From contig NZ_CP155569.1 of NCBI RefSeq assembly GCF_042984175.1, forward strand, positions 186,001 through 250,000: a DNA stretch of 64,000 nt. The letters are read 5' to 3'. The translations under genes and the position numbers were made by a program. The DNA comes from Mycoplasma_N cavipharyngis (GTDB lineage Bacteria; Bacillota_I; Bacilli_A; Mycoplasmatales; Mycoplasmoidaceae). The notes under the pieces are model-generated. The model was not told the DNA's origin. It worked only from the letters and a program-made list of their open reading frames with translations, and ran no database searches. This document shows, in pieces, positions 9,803-20,073 of this stretch. The first letter of the stretch is position 1. The number at the start of each line of letters is the position of its first letter.

Positions 9803-11490
9803 TTAATTATTCCAATCGTAATTAAATTTTTTTCTGATTTGACACAAAAACCATAAACATCATTAATTTTAGTTTCTTTTTCTACAATTTGTTTGACATG
9901 TTTAATAATATCAGCAACTTGATTATTGTTATAAATAATAATTAAATTAAACTTAGTTAATCAAGTTCGAATTGAAAAAAATTGCTCAATCATTTTATTA
10001 GCAATTATTTTTAAATTATCACTTTCTAAAACAATTTTTCGACCATTATGTAATACCATTGTTGTTTCATTTTGATCATATTGTTTAATTGTCACAAAAA
10101 TATGAGAAAAATTTTTAAGATAATGATGGAAAAATTTTTGATTCCATCAATTAGCTTTTCTTTTTTCATAAAAACTTAGTAGTGATAAAACATGAATTAA
10201 AGCTGTAGTTTTAACAATACTTAATTCTTGTTTAGGATTAATTAATTTTTCAATTACTTGAAATTTTTTACGTTCTTGTAAGTTGCTTGTTAAAACATAA
10301 ACTTTTTGTGCTTTAGTTTCATAAATTTCTTCAACTAAATTTTTATTATTTGGCTTACCTTGTGCTTCTAAATCTCAAAAATAATTTAAACCAAAACGTT
10401 CTTTAGCAAACAACTTTAATTTAGTTGTTGGTAAAATTGCATAAAGAGCATTTTTTTTATCAGTAACAAAATCACTTGATTCAAATTTTTTAATATTTTC
10501 ATTAGCATGATCTTGAAATTGTAAGTTCATGTTTTCAATTTTAACACTAATAAACTCGCCATATTTTTGTCCAATTTTTAATAAAACATCAGGATTAATG
10601 AGATGAGCATGAATTTTTAAAATTTGATCTTCTTGAACAATAACAACTGATTGAGCATTGAATTTATCAAGATCAGCTACAATTTTTTGATAATTATAAT
10701 TTAATTTAGATTTTTGGTTAGGAGCAATTTTAGCACCAAGACTAACAATAAATTCACAACAATAGCCAAAATCAGATTTTTCTTCAAAATTAATAAATTT
10801 TTGTTTTAACATCACTTTCTGTTGTGCTTTTTTTGATGTTAAATTTAGTTCTTGAAATAAATTATATTCAGGAATATTAATTTCATTAGCTTCTAAAAAT
10901 CCTTTATAAAATTGTAAAACAGCAAATGCTCCTGAATCAATCGCATTGTTTTCTTTTAAAACTGGCAATAAATTAGGCGATTGAATTACTGCATTAGCTG
11001 CAGCATCATAAACAATTAATAATAATTGTTCAATTGTTTCAATTGTTTGATATTTATCTGTTAATGCTTCGTGAATAAAACGAGTTACTGTTAACATCGT
11101 GCCTTCAGTAGGATTTTGTACAGCAGTATAACAAAATTGATATGAATCTTTAAAGGCATTAATTAAATGATCAATTGAAATATGATCAACACAATTTTTT
11201 AAAGGATTAGTTAAACCTTTAATGATTCGACTAATAATGATTCCAGAATTGCCCCTAGCATTCATTAAAGTTTCTCTAGCAAACATTTGAGCAAAATCAT
11301 TAATTTGTTTATAGTCTTTTTTTTGTACTTCAATTAGTGCTTTTGATAAAGTTTGTTTTAAATTTAGTCCAGTATCACCATCAGGTACAGGAAAAACATT
11401 TAAATTATTAATATATTCTACTTGATCAACAATATTTTTAATTGCTTGAACTAACATCGTTTGAAATTTTTTAAAATTAAGTTGGATCAT
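9793..11490 (-). CDS. fakA: Fatty acid kinase catalytic subunit FakA (DAK domain protein)
   Basis: 565 residues. FakA phosphorylates fatty acids presented by FakB, giving acyl-phosphate for PlsX/PlsY, the route by which mollicutes use host fatty acids. The N-terminal DhaL-type domain shows the nucleotide and Mg binding motif NVFPVPDGDTGLNL near residue 29 and the ARGNSGII loop near 97. The C-terminal half is the FakB-interacting region. One or more UGA codons are read as Trp, and the frame ends at TAA 9793-9795 inside the plsX start. No fakB gene is in the window. Confidence 0.88.
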
Positions 11491-11586
11491 AAGAGTTGCT
11501 TGCTATTAATTAAAAAAGATTTTTATTAATTAATTAGATAAATTTGACCTTCCATTTTAAAATCAATAAATTCAAAATTCAAACAA

Positions 11587-11639
11587 AAAAATATTATATG
11601 ATTAATATTGAATTAACTAATAAAAATCATATAACATTT
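11587..11639 (-). terminator. Terminator after pta
   Basis: Long imperfect inverted repeat (AAATATTATATGATT ... AATCATATAACATTT) followed by T-rich sequence on the minus strand. It separates pta from fakA. Confidence 0.6.
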
Positions 11640-11656
11640 AGTTTTTATCAAGATGA

Positions 11657-12625
11657 TTAGTTTTTCAATAGTGCAGTTACTAAAACAGTATAATAAACAT
11701 CTTCAACAGTTGCACCACGTGAAAGATCATTAACTGCACCATTAATTCCAACAAGAATTGGTCCAACAGCACCTCAATCACCATAACGTTGTGCAATTTT
11801 ATAACCAATATTTCCAGCATTTAAATCAGGAAAGACAAAAATATTAGCACTATTTTCAAAAACTGGTTCTTTAAATTTCATTGTGCGAACTTCTTGATTA
11901 ACAGCAGCATCAAACTGAATTTCACCAACCACTTTAATTGCTGTATTAGCATAAGTGGATTGTAAACTAGCAGTAGCATTAGCAACTAATTGACTACTTT
12001 CTGTTTTTGCACTACCTTTTGTTGAATAACTTAACATCGCAACTTTTGATGGAGTAGCAAAACCAATTTTTTCATTAAATTCAATTGCATTTTGAGCAAT
12101 TTCTACTAATTGTTCTTGATTAGGATGAGGGTTAACTGAAATGTCAGTAAAAATTGCTTTTGCTTGATCTTTATGCATTAACATCACTGAAGAAATCGTT
12201 TTTTTATTAGCAACTGGTCCAAAAATTTTAAAACTACCACGTAAAATATCAGAAGTAGGATATAATAAACCACCAACAACACCATCAACTACTTGGTTTT
12301 TTAACATCATCATGGCGATGTTAACACGTGATTGCATCATTTTTTCTGCTTGTTCAATAGTTTCTTTACCCTTACGTAATGTGTGATATTGTGTTACATA
12401 TTCTTGCACTAATTTTTCATCAGCAAAAACATTAACACATTCAACACCAACTAGATCTTTAGGAAAATCATCATTTTCAAATAACAGCACAGGAATAATT
12501 TTTTTAGTTTTCACTAATAAAGCTGCTGCTTCTTGAGTTCTTGGATCATTACCATCAATTAAAATAATTTTTCTTGGTTCTAATAATTGCTGAATTTTTT
12601 CAGTTAAAAAAGTATCAAATGTCAT
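11657..12625 (-). CDS. pta: Phosphate acetyltransferase
   Basis: 322 residues, full length for the short bacterial form. It converts acetyl-CoA and phosphate to acetyl-phosphate, which acetate kinase uses to make ATP. Characteristic segments are LLYPTSDILRGSFKI, VMLMHKDQ, ISVNPHPNQEQLVEIA, MLSYSTKGSA and FVFPDLNAGNIGYKIAQR. One UGA near the end is Trp; the protein ends VTALLKN. The ATG at 12625 has a purine-rich site (AAGAGAA) upstream. No ackA is visible in the window. Confidence 0.93.
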
Positions 12626-13197
12626 AAAATTCTCTTTTATATATTAAGTATTTATTAAGTTTGAAATTAACAACTAATTAATTTTTCACTTCAATTGATT
12701 ATAATCAATTTAAAAAAACATCTTATATAGAAATATTATTGTTTTTTTAAATAATATAAAATATTTGTTATTAATCTTATAAATTAAAGTGATTAACAAC
12801 AATTTATAATTTTAACAATTAATTAATTAGGATAAATTAAAAATTAATTTGATTATAAAAGGATTAAAAACAGAAACTAGTATATATGATTATTTTAAAA
12901 TTATTTAATTTGTTTTGTTCTTAGTTTTCTTCAAATTTATTTAACAGTTAATTAAAAATTATTGATTGAAATTAGTTTATTTTGACTAAAATGCAAATGG
13001 TTAGGTTTAATAAATATTTAACTAAATAATTTATTAAATTAACATTTTTTAATTCTTAATTAAATTTTTTATCGTTTATTTAAGATTATTAAATTTTATT
13101 GAAAAATGATAATCATAATAATTAATTTGTTAAAAAGAAGATTTTTAATAATTAAATTAATTATTTTTGGTTTTCAAAAGTTGAGTTTTTGATTATT
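12626..13197. other. Divergent intergenic region
   Basis: 572 AT-rich bases between the divergent pta and the surface protein gene; stops occur in all frames. It must hold both promoters, but I see no perfect -10/-35 pair and no RNA gene. Confidence 0.4.
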
Positions 13198-15435
13198 ATG
13201 CGTTTAAAAAAATCACCCAAATTGATTGGGCTTGTTTTAATTTCTTTAGTTATAACTGGTTCTTCATATGGCTTATATTATTTTTTATCAAATAATTTAG
13301 GAGCACAAACATCTAATAATTATGCTTCAGCATTAGAAGTAGGTTATGATCAAAATTTTAAAATTCCCATTTTTCATAACAAATACCATGATTATCTTCA
13401 AGAATCAAATAAAATAGCTATTTTACATCCTGCTAATTTAAAAGCTGCTCAATCAGTGGAATTAAATAATAATGAATATCAAACTACTTTAAGTCAGCCT
13501 GAGCATCAATTTCAAATTAATCAAGTTAGTAGTACAACTAATAACCCTCATCAACGCTTCAAGTTTTATCAAATGAATATGACAAAAGAGCAAATCATTC
13601 AAGCATTTAAACATCGCTTTGAACCACAGTTAGCATTTTTGTTTGATTTAAAATTTAGTGCTTATGATCAGATTCAAAACAAAAATTTATCTTTTGAATA
13701 TAAAAACAATTTAGTTGGTTTTAATTTAACAGAACTAGTTTTATCTAAATCATTTAGTCATAAAGTGTTTGATTATAGTGTTAATAATGATTTTATTAAC
13801 ACTTTAGGATCAATTAGTGGTTATTTAATTACTGAACTAAATCGTCAGGGTGATTTAATAATTTCATTAGAATTAGAAACTAATCGTTTAAGCACAAGAA
13901 AATTATCTAATGTTAGTGCTCAAAATCAATTTCAAGTTGTTATTAATCAAAATAATCAACCACAAATCTTACCAATTATTTTTTGAGACATTAATAAGTT
14001 TAATGATTTAGAACAATGATTTTGACCAATTCCTAAAGGCCCAAAGCAATTAAGTAGTGTTAAAGTTCCTCATAAAGATCATCAAACATTAATTAATGAA
14101 AATTCTTATACGACTAAATTTGCTTCTCAATCATTTGTTTATCCTTATCACAAAGTTAATCAATTAGATGATTCATCAAATTCTGTTCCAATTACTAAAT
14201 TTGATAATATGGCTACTATTAAAATTAAGAGCCAAGTTTGACAAAAAGAATTTTTTAATGGTTGAAAGGATCAACCAATTCCTACTAATCCAGGTTTAAA
14301 ATTACAATTTAATTTAAGTTTTAGTGTAATTGACGTTCAATATCATCAAGTTCAAAAATACCAAACAAATGTTTTTAGTTTCATTGATTTAAGTAGTTTA
14401 GTTAATGGTAACAAAGTCAAGCAAGAAATTGTTGATTATGATTTATCTAATGGTCGTTTACAAAATGCAGGAAAATTTAAACTATTCGTTAATTACAGAG
14501 TTAATATTTCTAAAGAAATTGAAATTCAAATTAGTTCTGAAGCTAATAATTTTACTTATGTACTTGATCAAGTTGAAAATGTTACTACTAATTCACAAGA
14601 GTATCAATCAAGTGCAAAAATTAGTGATATTGCAATATCAAGATATTATTATGGTGTCAATGATCAAATAACTGTTAATGCTAATCAAATTAAACCTAGA
14701 GATCATTTTGCTCAAGATTTATCTAATGGTGGTTATAGCATTGTTCAAGAAGTTAATAAAGCAACTTCATGAAGTGATAGTACTGGTTGACAACGACGCA
14801 CAGTTCCCCACCATCCTTATTTGTATCAATACAATCCAATTTGAAGTAAAAAAGGAATTTTAAATTTATCTGATTATGTTGAAAACAATGCTGATTTTTT
14901 AAATAAAGTTTTTTTAACATTTAATTTTAGTGGTGTACCTAAAACTAATAATCGAACCAATATTTTATTAAATACACCTAATAGACCTTATTTAATTTCT
15001 TATACAGAACCTGGTTTTGATTTAAATCAAAAAAAATTAGCATCTAAAGAAAAAATTACATCAGCAAAAACGACTAATGATGGTTATGATAGTTTTCAAA
15101 TTCCCTTTAGTAAAATTGATCAAGGTTATAATTTTATGTGAAAAAAAGTTTATGCTTTCTCAGATCGTACATATAAAATTCATGAAATTGAAAATTCGAT
15201 TTTTAACACTAACATTCCTATTGAAACTTGACATTGAAGAGCAAATGATAATAAAAATTTTTCAGCAATGCGGGTTCGTTATTGGTTGCGTTTAGCAAAA
15301 GTTGATCAGTTTAGTTTTAGTTATGCAGTTGGTATTGACAGTGCTGCTTATCAATGAAATTCAAGATCATCACTAGCTTCTAAAGGTGTAGCTGGTTATC
15401 AAATTAATAATATTTTGATTGATATTAAAGATTAA
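13198..15435 (+). CDS. Large membrane-anchored extracellular protein, unknown function
   Basis: 745 residues. A short basic N-terminus (MRLKKSPK) and one hydrophobic segment (residues 9-31) without a lipobox Cys suggest an uncleaved signal anchor or Sec signal peptide. The remainder is a long polar ectodomain rich in Asn, Gln, Ser and Tyr, probably beta-rich. Many internal UGA codons are Trp. A TTG lies at 13189, but the ATG at 13198 is the better start. A strong hairpin terminator follows. Three small two-TM genes lie downstream on the same strand and a DUF31 protease converges. The position next to a DUF31 protease recalls MIB-MIP pairs, but I see no feature that identifies it as MIB. Confidence 0.75.
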
Positions 15436-15453
15436 ATTAAAAATTTTTATATT

Positions 15454-15488
15454 AAATGCTAATTGATTTTTCAATTGGCATTTTTTTA
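15454..15488 (+). terminator. Terminator of the surface protein gene
   Basis: Stem AAATGCTAATTG / CAATTGGCATTT (one G-U pair) with a five-T loop and a seven-T run. Confidence 0.85.
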
Positions 15489-15595
15489 GTTTAGTTTATC
15501 AAATTACAAGTTTTTAATGATGAAAACTAAAACAATAAATTAAAATAAGATTTAAATTGATAAATTAATGTTAAGAAAGTAATTAATTATTATTA

Positions 15596-16120
15596 ATGAT
15601 CCAAAACGATCCTAAAACAATTGATTCGTTTTTTTCTAATTACATCCAACAGAAAAAACGTTTTTTGAAAAGACAAATTTTTTTAGCAACCCTAACTGAT
15701 AAAATCATTAATTGAATTCAAGTAATTTTAAATTTTATTATTTTATTATTAGCAATTATTACAATTTGATGAGCAACTGAAATTCGTCACAATAGTGCTA
15801 GTTTACCTTTTTTAAAAAATGTTAAATTTGATGAAACAGGGTTTATTTACACAATTGTCGTTGCTGTTTTTATGCTTTTACTATTTTTATTATCCTTATT
15901 TATTGCTGGTTATAAAATGAGCATGAGATGACAACAATATCGTTATATGATGAATGAAATTGAATATTTAATCATTGCTAATAAAAATAATCCACAATAT
16001 AGTGAAGATGATTGAAACAATGATTATCAAAAAATTATTGATCAGTATTTAGCAGCAGTTAAAGTGCCATGACTAACATTATTAAAAAATACTTTAAAAG
16101 GTGATCGAGGTGCTAAATAA
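15596..16120 (+). CDS. Two-TM membrane protein 1 (DUF4231/SLATT-like topology)
   Basis: 174 residues. A basic cytoplasmic N-terminus is followed by hydrophobic segments at about 40-61 and 85-107, then a charged C-terminal helix region. This hairpin-with-long-tail layout is like the 2TM DUF4231/SLATT proteins common in mollicutes, but the assignment is by topology only. Five or more UGA codons are Trp. The gene overlaps the next by 11 bases (GTG at 16110), so the three small genes are one translationally coupled unit. Confidence 0.7.
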
Positions 16121-16577
16121 TTTAATTATTAAATCTGTTGAAGAAGATTTTGAATCTTTTGTAGAAAAATATTATTTGAAATTTAAATTAAAAGCAAAAA
16201 TTTATCGTTTTTTATATTGATTTGCTAGTATTGCAACATTAGTGACAACTTTAATTATAACTTTAATTACATCATTAATTTCTGCTCAAATTTTAAAACA
16301 ATCAAACGATTTTGCTTTAATTGTTTTAATTGTTAGTGCCATTAGTTCGTTTTTATCATCTTTTTTAAGTTTTTTTGTGATGCAAAAACGTTATTTAAAA
16401 AATGCTGCTTTAATGGAATTTATTAAATTAGAAAGAATTATTTTTAATAACAAAATTGGTATTTATCAAAATTGTGATAACCATCATTTGTTATTTATTC
16501 AACGTTTATTTAAAAAATTAGGCATGAGTGTAATTTCATTAAACCAATCAGGAAAGATTTGAACCAATGAAAAATAG
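16110..16577 (+). CDS. Two-TM membrane protein 2
   Basis: 155 residues, starting at GTG inside the end of the previous gene. A helical N-terminus (EEDFESFVEKYYLKFKLKAK) precedes two hydrophobic segments at about 40-60 and 67-91, then a soluble tail. It shares topology with its neighbours and may share origin. It ends at TAG 16575-16577, overlapping the next ATG by 11 bases. The ATG-proximal internal starts would cut into the N-terminal helix, so the GTG is preferred. Confidence 0.65.
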
Positions 16578-16944
16578 TTTAAAAAATAAAATTAATAACC
16601 AGTACAATTTTTTACATAAAAAATTTTTAGCATCAAAAACTATTTATTGAACAACTAATATTAGCATTATTGCTATGAATGTGATTTTTGCAATTTTAAA
16701 CATTCGAGCAATTCAAACTAATAGTGATCCTAGCAATCCATTAAAGTGGGTTTTTTTAACGATTGGGATTATTAATATTTTGATTACTTTTATTACTGGA
16801 ATTAAAACATTATTAGCTTTATCTAATATTATTGAAAAAAACAATCAAAAAATTATGCAATTAGAAACAATTGAAAAAAATCAATCTAATTTTTCTAATG
16901 CTGAAATTATTGATCATTTAACAGAAATCGATTTAGAAAAATAA
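16567..16944 (+). CDS. Two-TM membrane protein 3
   Basis: 125 residues with hydrophobic segments at about 25-46 and 63-87 and an acidic C-terminal tail. The Asn-Ile-rich hairpin followed by an amphipathic helix (LLALSNIIEKNNQKIMQLE) resembles SLATT/DUF4231 proteins. It is the last of three overlapping genes. The next gene converges from the other strand 29 bases away. Confidence 0.7.
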
Positions 16945-16973
16945 TGCTTAATTTTGAAATTAACAATAAAAAT

Positions 16974-18845
16974 TTAAGCACCTTGATCAAACAAGTAAGT
17001 TTTAATCCCACCTTGATTAGCAAAAGCATCATGTAAAGCTTGACGATATGATGTTTTCTGATCAAGCCCATTACCATAAATTAGATCATATTCTGGTAAA
17101 TAATAATTAGGAATATTACTATATAAAAATCGTTCTGATTTTAATGCTGCTGAAATTCCAACATCAGAATTTAATCAGTCAGCAAAATGTAAACTAATAA
17201 TTTCATTCTTGTTGTTTAAAACTAAACTACCAGATGAACCACCAGCCATTGCTTCATGTCTTGTAGCATATGCTAAACCACTTTGCACTAATAAACGACC
17301 TCAAAATTTTAAAGTTGGTTCACTTAAATTTAGAAAACTATCAATAATGCCTTCATAATTACTAAATGAAGAAAATTGTCGGGTATTAGCAAAAACAGAT
17401 CCTTGATTTTTAATTGCATTATCTAAATTTGGATAATTTCAACCATTTTCATAAGGATTTTTATTAGTAGCAATCAATGGTCAACTATTATTAGATGCAG
17501 GATATCCCGCTGAATAAAAAATCGGATCTTTTCATTTTTTTAATGGTTCAGTTAAATAAGAAGATTTCCTAAAAGCGAATTTTTCTTTTTCATAATAATA
17601 GTTTTGAGTAGCGTTTTTAGCATCTTCTTGATCAGCAAATTCAGCTTCAAAAACAGCAAAATCAATGTATTCTTCTAAATCTTTTTCAAAATAGTTAGGA
17701 AAAAAATCAGCTGGTTTAGTTTTAAGAAAATCCATTCCAGTATAAAGTAGTTTAGCAGATTTTAAAACTACCATTTGCCCAGCATCAACATTAGCTAATG
17801 TACTACCAGATTTACCTAAAGCATTATCATATTGATCACTTCCAACTGGATAATAACGTAATCTAACATTTTTAGTAATGACATTTGTTTTAGGATCGTA
17901 TTTATATTGACCATATGAATCTTTTGAACTCAATGCCCTAATCACATGTAAATTAGTAGCATAAAATCATTTTGTAGGATATTGATTATTTTCAGGAATT
18001 TGATAATCTAAAATTCAACCTGTTCCTGAAGGTGTATTATAAATCGGTCTTAAATCACCTGTATCATCAGTGAAACTTGTATAATCCTTACTAAGATCAA
18101 CAACTTCATTATCAAAATATAAACTAGCTGAATATTTTAAAATCTTACGATAAGTATCATTAGGTACGGTGTTATTAGAGTTTTTAGCAATTTGTGTATC
18201 ATATGCATCTGGATTATTAGCTGCAAGATCTCAAGTATTAAAACTAACACCAGACTTATCAGTTGAAAAATTTAAATTTTTGACATTATATTGAACCCGT
18301 TTAGTATCTTGTGGGATTTGCATGTTAGCAATTTGATAATTATTATTAACAATTTTACGTTCAAATAAATCATTAAAATTTCTTTGCAAATTACTAGGAT
18401 AATCTTTAGGATAATGCAATAAAGGTCTTTTATCAGGTGCTAAATCTGTAGCATAACTAATTTGAAATTGATCAGAATTTTCACTATATCAATCTGAACC
18501 TTTAGGATTTGAACGTTTTAAAATGCGACCAGTTTGATTTTCTTTAGGGGGTATTTTTATAGGAACAATTGCATTATCTGAAGGTGATTTTAAATCTTTT
18601 TGATCATTTGGTTTTTCTTGATCAATAGGATTATGTTGATCACTTGGTTTTTCTAGATAATTAGGATTTTTTTGATCATTTAAATCATCTTGATTAATGG
18701 GATTTTGCTGATCATTTGGTTTTGAATGATCATTAATTTGATTAGGGATTTTTGTTGGAGTATTAAATTTAGCACATGCAACTAAACCAAAACTAAAACT
18801 AGTAAAAACAATTATTGTTTTAATCAATCATTTTGATTTAATCAT
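16974..18845 (-). CDS. DUF31 family trypsin-like serine protease, lipoprotein
   Basis: 623 residues. The N-terminus is a lipoprotein signal peptide with lipobox LVAC (Cys24), so the protein is anchored outside. An Asn/Asp/Gln/Pro/Lys-rich linker with loose repeats of a DQ(K/H)NP type follows (about 35-95). The protease domain shows a plausible complete triad: His300 in YATNLHV, Asp395 in IDFAVF, and Ser538 in GGSSGS. DUF31 is the family of the mycoplasma immunoglobulin protease MIP. The substrate here is unknown. Many UGA codons are Trp. It converges with the two-TM operon and lies downstream of ftsY on the same strand, 181 bases away. Confidence 0.85.
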
Positions 18846-19026
18846 AAAAATAAGTACCGTTGTGAAAATTATTAATAATTTTTAATTCAAGCAAGAAACG
18901 ATTATTAAAAATATCTAATGTTATTATTATAAAGAAGTAAAGATAGTAATTTTGCATTAGAAATTAAAATAAATGATTATTTTTCAATGAAAAAATAATT
19001 GATTTTTATAATCACTATTAATTAAT

Positions 19027-20070
19027 TTAAAGATTTAGCGTATCAGTAATTGAATTAACAACCCGTTCTAAATCAAATGAAGAAAGATCATTAATTTTTT
19101 CACCTAAACCAATATATTTGACAGGGATATTAAGTGCTTCTTTAATTGCAAAAATAATGCCACCTTTAGCAGTACTATCCATTTTAGTTAAAATAATGCC
19201 AGTAATTTTAGCAGCCTTATTAAATGCTTCTGCTTGATATAATCCTGATTGACCAACTAAAGCATCTAAAACTAATAAAGATTCATGGGGTGCACTAAGA
19301 TCAAATTTTTGAATTACTTTATGTAATTTAGCTAATTCGTTCATTAAGTTTTGTTTGTTTTGTAATCGTCCAGAAGTATCACAAATTAAAACATCATATT
19401 TTTCTTCTTGACCTTTAACTAAGCCTTGATAAATGATTGAACTAGGATCTTGTCCATATTTTTTAGGTGTAACAATATTAATTTTTAAACGTTTTGCTCA
19501 AATCATTAATTGCTCAATTGCCCCAGCACGAAACGTATCACCAGCAGCTAATAAAACTTTTTTATTTTGTTTAATTAGCATATATGCTAATTTAGCAATT
19601 GTTGTTGTTTTACCAACACCATTAGCACCCATAACTAAAATTACATTTAAACGGTCAGGTTGAATGTCTAAACCAGTATCTAAAATATTATCTTGAATAT
19701 AAGAAACAAAAATTTTATCAACAATAATTTCTTTAATTAATTCAAGATCTTTAACATTATGATATTTAATTTCATCAACAATGGCTTCAGTAATTTTAGT
19801 TGCAGTAATTGGACCAATATCAAAACTAATTAAAGTATCTTCTAAGTTTTGAATGAAATTTTGATCAACGGTTTTAAATTCTTTAGTAATATCATTAATT
19901 AAGTTGGAAAAACTAGTTGCTGATTTTTTCAAACTTTCATTAAATTTTTTTTGAGAAGCGACATTAACTAAAATTTTTTGTGCTTTAGCTTCATTTTGCT
20001 TAATTAACTGTTTTTCTAAATCAGGTTTTTTTTTCATTTTATCAATTAAGCGTTTAAAAAAATTGGCCAT
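19027..20070 (-). CDS. ftsY: Signal recognition particle receptor FtsY
   Basis: 347 residues. FtsY is the GTPase that docks SRP-ribosome complexes at the membrane. The NG domain has G1 GANGVGKTT (148-156), DTFRAGAIEQL, the G3 DTSGRLQNK, G4 TKMD with STAKGG, and the final GLGEKINDL. The N-terminal A domain is short and basic (residues 1-25). One UGA is Trp (WAKRLKI). It begins three bases after the smc stop, so smc and ftsY are co-transcribed. Confidence 0.95.
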
Positions 20071-20073
20071 ATC

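Noticed and set aside
14405..15295. Open frames in another frame inside the large surface protein gene
   Set aside because: They have only Leu/Ile/Lys-rich shadow translations and overlap a gene that is continuous with UGA as Trp.
13198..15435. Identification of the 745-residue protein as an immunoglobulin-binding MIB protein
   Set aside because: Only position near a DUF31 protease supports it; I could not find any recognisable immunoglobulin-blocking motif.
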